From the NCBI GenBank assembly GCA_016748015.1, contig JAAOMT010000723.1, forward strand, positions 157,349 to 221,348: DNA of 64,000 bases, written 5' to 3'. Shown here in pieces: positions 1 through 11,703 of the stretch (positions are counted from its first letter, which is position 1; each line of letters opens with the position of its first letter). Both the position numbers and the translations under genes were made by a program. This DNA comes from Geosiphon pyriformis. Its lineage: Eukaryota > Glomeromycota > Glomeromycetes > Archaeosporales > Geosiphonaceae. Under the pieces are notes generated by a model. That model saw only the letters and a program-made list of their open reading frames with translations, was not told the origin of the DNA and ran no database searches.

Positions 1-2466
1 CACCTCTTTTTCTTTGAACTTATTCAACCTTGGGCTTCTTTGTAAAACGGAGCATTGAATTTCTATAATTTAAGTTTATTCTCGTCAGTGTCACCAAAAC
101 AAGGGCTTTGTCATATCTTTGATTTTATCTTACAAATCTTCAAATTCGTGTGAATTTCAATCGTGAAAGTGTTCTTATTAGGATTTTCGTAGTAAAGAGT
201 AATTTTTGGCATAATGAGAGATTTTACGAGGAAATCTAAGATCAAAAATGCGGATTTTTTATATTAGATAAATGATAACACATTTCGCATTTTCACAATT
301 CTTTTTGTGACGTTAATGTTTACTTTCCCTGTTTTTTTTTTTTTTTTTCAAAGTTTCCATGTAACTTGAGTGGCATTTTATCTTAGTTTTCGAAATTGAA
401 CTGCTAATAACCTATTTTACTTCTTTTAGCATGTATAATTGGCTCAAGATTTATCCCATAGTCATACATATTAAAGAATTAAATGGTTTTGTTTTCTTAA
501 AATATCTTCAAAAAAAAAACTCTAGTAATATAAGAAAAAGGTGTGGATAGTTGTGATCCTTTTCTATTAACAAAATATCCAAAACACCCAAAACCTCTGC
601 AATAAAGATTTAACTAAATGGAAGGTCATCCTTAATATCCAAGATTTATTTTATATCATATCCCTCAACAAACAATCCTAATCATTTTGAAAAAATTATT
701 TTTAATTGGATAACAATTATTTTGTTATATTATGAATTAAAAAAAGTGAAATAATGGGATTACTTTTGATAAATTTTTTCATATAAATATAAAGTGATGT
801 TTATCGAGAAATTTCAAGAAAAAAATGTTCGGAAGATAAATGACTAAACACCCACAAAACGTATTCTGTAAAGAACACGAGTGTACAGATAAAGTGTACC
901 CCGAAAAATGTACTCTTTGTCCTAAAACCAAATCCCTCACATTATCATAAATTGATTTCCAGTAAGGTTAACGAGGGCGGACTATATGAAAACTATTGGT
1001 AATTATGGAATAAAATGTTGTATATAATTTGAGTGTCCTTGATACCGAATTGTGGGACCTTTTTTCTTTTCTATTTGGGTAATATTTTCACAAATTTTAC
1101 AAAATAAATTCAATTATCATTCTTTTTATAAAAAGAAGCATAAAAAAATCTAAATTTCTTAAAAATATAATTATTATTATTTTTATAAAACTTAAGAAGT
1201 GTAACAATTTGGTTAGTCTTAAAATATATTAATAATGAAATGAAATATCTTAATACTTTTACAAAAACTTTTCTTAAATAAGTTTTAATACAGAAATTGA
1301 AACTAATAATATTTTAAATTATCATTTAAAAATTTTTTTGATGAATCCCAAAGTTTCTGAATTAATATATAATATATGACTAAAAATAACTTTTAAATTT
1401 AATTCAAAAGTTCAAATATCCAAAAAAAAATAATAATAATAATTAAAAGATCAATTTTACTCTTAAATTTCTCAAGTTCCTTTTTTCAATTTTTCCATAT
1501 GTTAATGACACACCCAATTCAAATGATTGGAAATAATTGGTTTTTCTTAAACAAACAAATAATCTTTGGTAAAAATGATGAAATTTTCAACAATCAAAAA
1601 GCACGCAAATCAAATCAAAATTATTAAACAATGGGAAATTTTGGTTTCAAAAAAGTAATAGACAATTTCTATTAATGGTCTCAATGATATCATTGACGAA
1701 TCCTTTAGAAACATAATTTGATTTGAGTCAAAAAACTTTTTTATCAACTTCATGTCACATGCAGCATGAACCCTCAACTGTTTATTATTAAACCCACACC
1801 GCCCTCCCTTTTTTTGGTTTTACAGCACAGTCCTCAAATTTCTGTACGTCGGTTTTTGTATAACAGTTCACATGTACACCTTCCCGCTGCACTCCTTAAA
1901 GCTTAACATTTCCTAGTTCAGTGTGATTTTTTTTTTTTGACAGCAGTAAAATTTGTTTGATACTGAGCTAAATCATCTCCTATTAAACGCTAACCATTTC
2001 TAAAGGAAAGAAACATTGCAAATCTTGTGCCAAATGAGGTTTAGGTATTGGCACAGCCTTGCACAAGGAATCATGTGGTGGGTAGGATATAATGATTATC
2101 TAGGGTATGAAAACTTTTCCCGTCCCCAGGTTTAAAAAATTAATGGCGTATTACCATCCCCCTCCCCCTCCCCCCCCCCCCAATACGCGTATTGTAACTC
2201 ACATTGTTCGAGTTACAATTTGTCACAATTAAAAGTGTCATCCTGTCTGCAAGATTCGAAGGACTTAATTAAAAAATAAAATAAATTTTCCACCCCCTAA
2301 TTAAATATTAAATATCCTAACACCTCAATCATTAAACATCTTTGAGCGTTATTGTTCTTATTTTCCTTCTTTTAACGACTGAAACGATACACTTCCCTAT
2401 TTTGAAAAATATTGAATTATTGTTTTTTTAACGAACAAATTTCATCTGCCCAAATAATTAAAGAAA
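1..2466. other. AT-rich intergenic region upstream of F-box gene 1
   Basis: No reading frame with coding character or spliceable exon was found on either strand. The sequence is mostly homopolymeric A/T runs. The last ~700 bases are less AT-biased and contain a C-only tract, so they are the likely promoter side of the F-box gene that follows. No tRNA or other RNA gene was recognised. Confidence 0.6.
2157..2181. repeat. C-rich homopolymer-like tract
   Basis: About 25 bases made almost only of C with two interrupting T, some 290 bp upstream of the F-box 1 start codon. Such a G/C homopolymer stands out in this AT-rich spacer. It could be a promoter element or a simple repeat; nothing else supports a function. 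Confidence 0.7.
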
Positions 2467-3482
2467 ATGGGACCGAAAAGTTCAAAACTCAATGCTGGAA
2501 AATCTGCTAAAGTGAACAACCGACAAGAAAAGCCGACAGAAACTCAACGCCAAGAAAACTTCTCACCGATAACAAAAATACAATCAGAAATCGTGGCCGA
2601 GATTTGTCAATACTTAACTACAAACGACCTCTTTGCTCTATCCCAAGTCTGCTATAGTCTGAGAAATCTTCTTTGTTCGACCGAGTCTTCGATAGCTCAA
2701 GCTATATGGAGACATTCAAGACTAAATTTTATGCCTTCGTTAATTTTACCACCACCTGACGGAGTTAGTGAAAAGGAATATATTGAATTGGGATCATTTG
2801 ATCGAGGTTGTCAATTGTGTAAAAGGAAAGACAAGGAAATAAAGATCATTTGGACCTTCCGTGTACGAACTTGTGAAGCATGTTTTTTGATGAATACAAT
2901 GAGGTAAATTATTATAAATTTTGAAGAATTTAGTAATGACTTGGTGAAATGATAGAAACCTAAATTAACTTCTCTTTTAAAATCAGTGGCCGTGATTTAA
3001 CACCATTGAACTATATTCCACATCACATCTATTCTTACATTCCTTCAACAAGAGAAGATTGGTACGGTCAAAAACTTCCCTCGCAATCGGTCGCGCCGAT
3101 CCTTCGTTCGCATCCTCTATTCAACGATCGTCTTTACTGGCTTCCAGATTTCGAACGCAAAGTTGAGGAGTGGAAAAATATTGACTCGGTTCAAGGACGT
3201 CGTCAATGGGAAATGTTTCAACGCATAAAATTTCTTGATATCGTACGCGACGCCAATTTACGAGAAAAGAAATCGGCCGAAATGAATGGAGCTAAATTGG
3301 AGTTGGTCACAAAGTTTGAGGATCGAGAGGCTCAATTACGAATTGCGAATGATTATTTAAAAAATTTTTTATCAAATTTACAGAAACGCACTTTGGGTGA
3401 GTTATCGGCCGTTGTTCAGCCTACAAAGCTAATTAAAGCTCATGACCAAACGATGATCCAGTCACGTAATATTATAGTTTAA
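2467..3482 (+). CDS. F-box protein with CxxC-CxxC segment (paralogue 1)
   Basis: Two exons, 2467-2903 and 2987-3482, with an 83-nt GT-AG intron (2904-2986), give 310 residues. Residues ~34-75 form an F-box (SEIVAEICQYL, then LSQVCYSLRNLLC), the Skp1-binding module of SCF ubiquitin ligases. This is followed by a conserved AIWRHSRLNF segment and two cysteine pairs, C115/C118 and C136/C139, which may bind a metal. The second exon is helical and charged with no known substrate-binding repeat. The same order, cysteine spacing and intron site recur in the gene at 16147-17119. A role as substrate adaptor is inferred from the F-box; the substrate is unknown. The intron join restores a continuous frame (Met, split Ser, Gly-Arg-Asp). 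Confidence 0.88.
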
Positions 3483-6400
3483 CATTTGGAGAAATTAGTT
3501 TCACATTTTTCAGTGTAATTTGTTTTGATTTTAAATTATTCTGAAAGATCAAAGTAAAAAATTGTTCCTCTCCAAGCAATTTTTATTTGTACAAACGATA
3601 TATAGGGTTAATTGTATTGACATATGTTTTTTAAGTTCCTTATTTATGGTAAAAAAAAAATAGCAGTATTCTTATAATTACCAATATAAATTTCAAAATA
3701 AATTAGTTACATGAGTTCAAGTTGAATGATGAGTACGCAAAAAAAAATTTCACTTGTTGAGAAATTACCAATAATACATTGGCAAAGCAGTAATAATTAA
3801 ATAAAATCTTGTAATTTATAAAATAACAAAGAAAGTCAAAATTTTTAAATAATAATTATTTTTTTAAATACCAAATAATAATTTATCAACAAAGAGTATA
3901 ACATTATATTAAATTTTTGTTATCATATTGCAAACCAAAAAAAATAATATTATGAAATCATTTATTCAAATAACCGCTTTTTCAAATACTTGAGAAATGT
4001 CAATAAAATACCCAATTTTTTATATATATATTTACCAGTTTTTTTAAACAGGTATTTTACAGGTATTTTAAAGAAATCATGTATTAAATTCAATTAAAAT
4101 ATGATTTTATTATTTTATTATTTTATTATTTTATTATTTTATTATTTTACAAATTTATAAAAATAATTAATATTCAAGACTTTTAAATGTAAAAATTCAA
4201 AAATAAAAATTAAATAAGATATAAAATATAATAATGTAAGAATATAATAATATAATAATGTGATAAAAATGAAATGATGTTTGTAATATTATTATATAAA
4301 TTATTTTAAAAAAAAATCAAGCAGCTATTATTTTTTCAATAATATTTAAAAATATTATAATCTAAAAAAAAAATTTCAATAGTAAAACAATTAGGATAAA
4401 ATGTTGTAAAATGGGGGGTTTTTTTTGAATATTTTTAATATAAAACAGTTTTTAAATATTTTAAAACCACTTTTTTTGTTTTTGACTAAAAAGTCTTAGT
4501 TAAAACAACATATTAAAATCTTTAATTAACTCGTAATAAATTTATAATTTATACAGTTACTTTTGTTATTATTCTTTAAATAATTGAACTTTTTAAAAAA
4601 ATAGAACTTTGGTTTTTTTTTAATGTCTTTATTAGTTTTGTATTATTAATACTAATTATAGCTTTTAATTCGATTTCGGTTGTAAATAACAGCTCTTTTT
4701 CTGTTTTAAATAATAGCAATAACAATATTTTTATTAAATTAAACTTGGTTTAATTTGTTTAATATGATAATTAAAGCAATATTTTTTTCTGAAAATACTA
4801 TTAATTTTAATAATATTTAAAAAATAATTTTCTAATTATTAAAGATTTTTGAATAAATAACTTTTATTTTAGTGTTTGATATTTAAAACAATTTATCTTA
4901 AAACTGTATTTCAGTTATTATATAATTTTATTAATGCTAAGTTAATTTTTTATAGTATTAACCTTTTTTGTACAAAAATTGTATTTTTTAAAATATTTTA
5001 AATATAATTCTTAAAATTAAGTTTGCTAAACTCTATTTTTTTATTACTCTTAAAATTGTAAAGTTTATTATTATATTATTTATTTTTTATAATATTAAAA
5101 AAATCTATGTTGTTAAATTAAAGTCTATTAATTTGTAATAATATATTATTATTTTTCTAAGTTTATTAAAACTGTTTTTGCTTACTAATTAATTTTTTAA
5201 TTTATTTAAGTTTATTTTTAAGCTGTTTATTGTATTTAAAATTATTATTTACTATTTTTATAAATTTTGTTTTGTATATTAAAGTCATTATTTTATTTGT
5301 TGTATTTAAATAAAAAGTTTAAATTTAAATTAGAATTTTTAAAAATCTTAATTGTGAAATTTTATTTATTTTAATAAAATTTGTAATTAAACTTATTGAT
5401 TTTTTGATGATGATTAAGTTATTTTTTTTATTACATTTTAAAAAAAAGTCTATTGAAAATGTTAAAAAAGTTGTTAATACTTATTATATTACTTAAAAGC
5501 TTTAATAAAACCCCAAAAAAAACATGATACACACATTTCATAAATTATAATAAAATAAGTAATTTACTAAATAAAAAACAAAGAATTATGTTTTTAATAA
5601 AAAAAATTGGTAAATAAGTATTTTGAAAGCAAATAGTTTTTTTTAATATCTATATAACTTAAAGTAGTCTTAATATAAGTCTGAATAATTAGTTACATCT
5701 AAAAAGTAATAAACTGTTTCTAATATGTAATATTTTTTTGTTATGTATTCTTAAGTTATAATTAGATAATACTTAATAATGCATTCAAATAAAAATAAAT
5801 TATTTAAGCAAACTTTTTTTAATTTAATAGAATACTTATATAAAAAAAAAATTAAAAAAATGTTTAGTTTTTATTCACAAAATCTTAAAAGCTATAAAGA
5901 TTACAAAAAAATTTAATTATTAAATTTTTATTCAAGCATTAAAGTTTATAATGATTAACCAAATTATTTTTTATTTTAGTTTGTATTTAAAAATTCATTA
6001 CCATTTCCCAAGATTATAGAAACAAATTTAGGAAAGAAACTGTTATAAAAAAAAAATATTGACATAATAAAAAAAATGTTTCAAATTAGAATTATTCAAT
6101 AAATATTATTATTCAGTACAGTATTATTTAGAAACAAAGGATTCATATATTATATATTTTATTCAATTAATAAGTAAAATATTATTTAATCCTTACAACA
6201 ACAAAAAATCATTCACACTTTAGAAGAAATTTAAGTGTGAAACGGAAAATAGAAAAAACCCAAGCTATAAAGAGATACTCAACGAACAATGAATTAGATG
6301 AATTAGAAAATAAAAAATTTAATAAAGCGACTTGGCCAAATTCGCAACCGAATCATGAGAACAATCATTATAAAAAGATTTAAATTATTATAAATCACAC

Positions 6401-6527
6401 AACAAAAGACTTATATATATATTATTATTTCAATTTAATGATCTGCCAAATTGGGAATGACTTATCACATAATGTTAACAATTGAGTATTAGGAGGCTAA
6501 GCATTTTCGGCAATTGAACGACAATCT
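3483..6527. other. Very AT-rich intergenic region
   Basis: Three kilobases of extreme AT content, with long A or T runs and no credible coding frame. Stop codons are dense in all six frames. The only ordered structure is a short octamer array near 4.1 kb. The last ~300 bases, with a TATATATA stretch near 6413-6424, are the likely promoter of the BTB-TLDc gene. Decayed transposon sequence cannot be excluded. Confidence 0.6.
4104..4149. repeat. Short tandem array of an ATTATTTT-type octamer
   Basis: Five to six head-to-tail copies of an 8-base A/T unit are directly visible. A low-complexity microsatellite in a spacer. Confidence 0.8.
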
Positions 6528-8263
6528 ATGAAATTTCTAGCAACAGCGGAAAAATACTCAAATCACTATAAATCATCGTCTTTTCTCATCACTCTTATGT
6601 TTGATGTTTTAAACATAATGCAATCTCTATCTACTCTTTCAAAATCAGTCTCTTCTCAACTTTTAACACACTCACATTTAAATCCTTTAATTTCTGACCT
6701 TATACAAGACATAAGCACCCTCTACATATCCTCAGATGACTACAATGTTGTATTAAAAATTGGACAAGAACCAAATGTTCAAAACTTCGAAGCACACTCG
6801 GTTATTTTAAGAGCTAGATCTGCGTATTTTCAAACTGCATTACAAGAACCATGGGTTAAAAAAGAAATGGCTGGAGATAGGGAAAAAATTGTTTTTGAAA
6901 AACCAAATATGAAGCCGAGTGTTTTTCAGGTGATTTTAAAGTAAGAAAACCTTACATATAGGATCAAATAATGCTAAAACTATATCAAATCTTGTAGTTA
7001 AGATTTTTTACAAAGCTCACAAAAAATCACAGGAATTACTTCTTCTCTTTCAAAAAATTTTTTTACTAACCAATTTCAATTTATAGATTTATGTACACTG
7101 GAACAATATGGCTAGACGCAACAAGTGATCATATTAGTCTCTTGAGAGCAGCTGACGAATTAATGCTCACACGTCTTGTTATGCACATACAAGAACATAT
7201 AATAAATCAAGAGGATGGTCCATGGCTAGACAACGCCCTTACTCAACTATATCAATTATCATCTGATAACCTCGGAATGCAAGTTCTAAAGAAATACTGT
7301 GAAGATAGAATAGCTAGTGAACCTGAGAGATTCGCTAAAACAAATGAATTTCTTCGCCTGGAAGAAAAAAGCTTGATCACATTATTAAATCGTGACGATT
7401 TTGCCATGGATGAAATTCAAATCTGGGACAATGTGATACAATGGGCAATTGCACGTGCCGTACCAACCTTACCAAATGATATAGCCGAATGGACGATACC
7501 TCATATTCAAACTTTAGAGAAAATTATAAAACCCATTATTCCATATATTCGTTTCTTTCAAATATCATCGGCTGATTATTTTTATCGGATCAGACCATTC
7601 AAAAAATGTCTGCCTCTTGATCTACGAAATCAGTTAAAAGCCTTTTACCTGGTTCAAGGAAGTAAACCACCCGCAAATTCTCTTCCATCCCGAAACCCAA
7701 TCCATACGATTGATTCATTGGTAATTACCCCAAAACAATCCGCGTTTATTGCAAATTGGATAAAAGGACATAATGGAATGCCCAAGCCATTTGCTCCACA
7801 TTCGTTTTTGTTTAATTTGTTACTGCGTGGTAGTGTGGATGGTTTTGATATGTTCGAGTTCCATATGCGATGTGATTTAAAAGGCCCAACCGTTACGGTG
7901 ATTAAATGCAAAGGGGGCAGAGTAATTGGTGGATATAATCCTCTAGCTTGGGAAAGCTCAGGTTTCTATAAAACAACCCGTGATAGCTTTATTTTTTCAT
8001 TTGGTTACGAAATTGGTCATGAGACAAAAGAGGGAAAAGATCCAGAGAAACATAAAATTATCTTGAGCAGAGTAAAAAAAGAAAGATATGCCATAAAAGA
8101 TTTTAATGGAAGTATCGGTGGCGAAAATGTAGGGTTTGGCAATGGTGATTTACCACTTTTTGCGTATTCGTGTCGGGAAAAAGCATATGAGAGACCAATT
8201 CTGGATGGTTCTCATTTTGAAGTTGAAGAGTATGAAGTTTTTGCGATTGAAAACTTGGGCTAG
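6528..8263 (+). CDS. BTB-BACK-TLDc domain protein
   Basis: Exons 6528-6940 and 7087-8263, with a 146-nt GT-AG intron (6941-7086), encode 529 residues from the first ATG. An ATG at 6618 gives 499 residues and is equally plausible, because the first 30 residues resemble nothing in the family. The splice joins VILK to FMYTG inside the BTB fold, as expected. Order: BTB/POZ (~70-170; DYNVVLKIG, then FEAHSVILRARSAYF), BACK (~195-290; SLITLLNRDDFAMDEIQIWD), and C-terminal TLDc (~350-525; SFLFNLLLRGSVDGF, IGGYNPLAWES, DSFIFSF, FEVEEYEVFAIE). BTB-BACK proteins are commonly Cullin-3 adaptors and TLDc domains are linked to oxidative-stress protection and V-ATPase regulation. This combination is strongly expanded in Glomeromycotina, and its role there is not established. 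Confidence 0.92.
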
Positions 8264-9113
8264 TTAGCATGAAGGAATGTTTTTAAAATTTTGTAAATTT
8301 ATAATTACGTAAAGTCTCAAACTCTTTTTTTTTCACAAACTGTTTCTGTATTTTATTATCTATGTGAAAAACAAAATTTCCATTATTGTTACACCTATAG
8401 TTTTGAACTGAAAGTTCATTGCATTATTAATGAAAAAATGTCAAGTAATAAATTTGAACTGGTATTTTGAACTCAATCTCAATTAGGTGAGATTTTCTGG
8501 ATTCTTGTTTTTTTTAAATCCAAAGGCTAATTAAAGACTCACCAATTCATGGATTGACATTGGGCGTTTTCTCAATTTTGTGCCATCATGCAAATTCAAT
8601 ATGAAAAGATGGATCTGCCCCATTCACTGGCAAAAAAGATTCAAGGCGTAAATAGAAATAGTATTCCGCCTTTTAATAAACGTACAAATCTTAGCCTCCC
8701 GATAGCCTCTATACGTTCAATTATGAATATGTAAATTTATTTTTAATTGATTCATGTACCAATCACATCAGTAATGTACGCTAACGCACAATCCTTTCTT
8801 AAAAGCTTGTAATTGGGATTATAGGAGATTAAAATGATGAATGCCTCAATTTGGAAAGGTTAAAATAATCAAGTTTAATATATAACATCCTGCTTGGATT
8901 ATTTAATAATTTCTTAGCAGATTAAATAAAATGATTTTTAGCAAAGATTTAATATATATAGCTTCGCCCATTGTCTAAAATAAGATAGTTGAATACTTGC
9001 TTATACACTGCATTTGAAACAGAGAATATAAGCAGTTTAAGATTTTTGTTACCCTTCATAGAAAATCAATTCTCCTTCCCCAAGTAAACCAGAAAACTAA
9101 TTTACCTTTCGAA
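8264..9113. other. Intergenic region before the PPN1 gene
   Basis: About 850 bp with no coding frame, RNA gene or repeat that I can support. It must hold the 3' end of the BTB-TLDc transcript and the promoter of the following gene. Confidence 0.6.
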
Positions 9114-10959
9114 ATGGCACATATACCACCAAGAATTTTTTACTTTGCTTTTTTTATAATTTTCTTGGTATATTTGGCAATTAATTTTTTCATCGGAAGT
9201 CAAGTCGTGTCTCCACCGGACGACAATCTTAACCTTCAGGGAAATTTTTTACATATTACCGATCTCCATCCGGATCCATTTTATAAAGTGAACGCGACTA
9301 TAAAATCGGGTTGTCATAAAACTTTAAAAAAACATCGGGTCGAAGTGCAGAGAAAACCATCGCATATGAAAATTGGCATCTCGGGGCACTGGGGTGCACC
9401 AGCTAGTATTTGTGATTCATCGATGAAGTTGATTGATGCTACGTTTGAATGGTTGGAGGAGAATTGGGTTGATAAACTTGATTTTGTTATTTGGACTGGA
9501 GACAACTCGAGGTTTGTAAAGTCTCAAGTGAGGATTTTAAATATTTCATAATTTTTTTAATCAAAAAAATTCTCAATTTAGGCATGACAACGATGATAAG
9601 CGACCAAGGCATTGGAAAGAAATTGTAGAAGTTAATCAAATTATTGCGGATAAATTTATTTCCCTCTTCTCCGCGAAAAATCGTCACCATGGCAAAAGAA
9701 ATTCACCACATTTTGTTCCAATTGTTCCATCCTTTGGCAACAATGATATATATCCGACAAATATTCTCGAGGCTGGTCCAAATAATGTTTTTGAAAAGTA
9801 CAAACAAATTTGGGCTCCGTTTATTCCAGAATCTCAACTTGAAGTATTCAAAAAAGGAGGATATATGGAAGTAGAAGTCATTAAAAATCGACTTATTGTT
9901 GCGTCCCTTAACTCGATTTATTTCTTTAAATCCAATACCGCGGCACAAGGATGTGCAGCGAATGATGAGCCAGGTACGGATCAAATTAAATGGTTAAAAG
10001 ATGTCTTGCGAAAAGCACGAAAGAATGGCATGAAGGTTTGGATTGTAGGTCATGTGGCACCAAGCAAAAGCAAATATACCCCAACATGTTGGAAGAAATA
10101 TGCGAGTTTGTCACATCAATATAATGATGTGATATTGGGTCATTTATACGGACATTCGAATATGGATTATTTTTACTTTATTCGGGAAACTAAGAGAGGT
10201 CTGCAATCTTTGAACAAAACAAAAATCGACGAAGAAAATTATCAGGACGAACTTGAATTAGATGATGACAAAGACGAGACTGAATATGAAGGTTTCAACG
10301 GAGATATTAAACTTTGGGAACAGAATGAATTTGGGGATTCAGAAGATGATAACGACGAGATCAAAACAACGGTTTTCAATATTGAAAAATATGCTCGTAA
10401 ATTGTTAAAGCATTACCGACAGATTCCATCCGTCGAACGTATGACAATAAATCAATATACGGTAATTCATGTCAATCCTTCAGTGATCCCAACATTCTTT
10501 CCAGGTTTACGAATATATGAATATAATACCACGATTCCTGATCATAAAATATCAGCAAAAAATATCGTTGAAATAGATGGTGATAAAGACAAGGACAATT
10601 CAAACATGAATATATCAAAGAAAAATTATGACAAACCTTTACCACCCATCAACACTTTTCTGAGCCCAATTGGTTATACACAATTCTTTATTAACCTAAC
10701 TCTTGCAAATCTTTATCACCACAAAATACCGAAATACGAAGTAGAATATACTACTCGAGATCATTACAAAATGGACGATCTTACGGTCTTTAGTTGGCTA
10801 CAATTGGCAAATAGATTGGCCAAAGATGGCCAGAATGGGAAATTCTGGAAAAAGTTTCGAGAGCATTTGGTCATTGGTACACATAATCTAGTGGAAGATC
10901 GTATAGGGGGTAAGGAAGTACATGTACATGAAAAAGATGATGGCATAGAATCTGAATAG
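9114..10959 (+). CDS. PPN1: Endopolyphosphatase, PPN1-type calcineurin-like phosphoesterase
   Basis: Exons 9114-9511 and 9582-10959 (70-nt GT-AG intron) encode 591 residues. Residues ~8-28 are one hydrophobic segment behind a short N-tail, fitting the type II signal-anchor of vacuolar PPN1 enzymes. Metal-site motifs of the calcineurin-like fold occur in order: D50 and H52 (ITDLHPD), GDN at 129-131 then H134-D135 across the splice, GNND 185-188, GHV 289-291, and GHLYGH 319-324. In this family the enzyme cuts long-chain polyphosphate internally in the vacuole. Residues ~345-390 form a strongly acidic insert. Yeast Ppn1 is somewhat longer. The wider relatives are acid sphingomyelinase-like phosphodiesterases, but HPDPFYK and the GHLYGH-N context favour PPN1. 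Polyphosphate is the phosphate store and transport form in mycorrhizal hyphae, so the assignment fits the suspected host. Confidence 0.88.
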
Positions 10960-11703
10960 GGTAAAAATTTTTTTACAAATTATAAATATAGAAATAATGT
11001 AATTAATAATAAATCTTGTAATAATAATAATTTATGCTCATCAGGAGTTAATACGGGTACGAGATAATCATTTTTTTCTCATTTAAAATAATAATATTTG
11101 TACCAAGGGGTCAAAAAAATAATTACATGCATATTTTACACTTGTACAATGAACAGGATACAAACTTTTTTAGGGATAAATATTTGACAGTTATCGTAAT
11201 AATTCACCAAAAACTTTAATTTAAAATGTTGAACACCATCAATTTTCGATTAGTGCACAGATGGAACGCGTAGCTTTACTACGCATCTCGGACCTTCTTC
11301 AAAATCCTAGTGAACTTCGAGCCACAAAATTTTGTATAAAAATGGCCTCGAAGCAACGCTTGAACCGACGTATCTTGCCGTTCTTAAATTCTCACTTTTT
11401 TAACAACATTTCTTGACGTTTAACAACTCTATCGTTATTGTGTTTTTGGTTTTTAGTTAAATCAATAATTTACGAAATTTTGTTACCTTGAAATTTATTT
11501 CTTTCTTTGCACCCTTTACCAAATCTTTAAGGACGATTACCGGTTTTTGTTAACTTGTAACGTTTGATTATTCTTTCTCTTCAACCTTTTTTGTGACGAC
11601 TCTTTATCCCCAACATACGCGCTTTTCTTCTCACGCCTCCAACAAAAAACCTTCATCATCTTCCACTTCTCTATCAACTTCGTACTTTCCAATTATCATC
11701 AAA
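10960..11703. promoter_or_regulatory. Intergenic region and probable promoter/5' leader of the tandem-repeat gene
   Basis: No gene was found. The last ~300 bases are pyrimidine-rich (repeated TTTCTTTC/CTTCT stretches) and open-frame up to the ATG at 11704, which looks like a transcribed 5' leader. A short palindrome, CGTAG...CTACG, lies near 11270. No defined promoter element can be named. Confidence 0.4.

Noticed and set aside
11593-11703. Upstream extension of the tandem-repeat protein
   Set aside because: The frame is open but begins without ATG and encodes a Ser/Thr-rich stretch typical of a pyrimidine-rich 5' leader. The ATG at 11704 is the first usable start.
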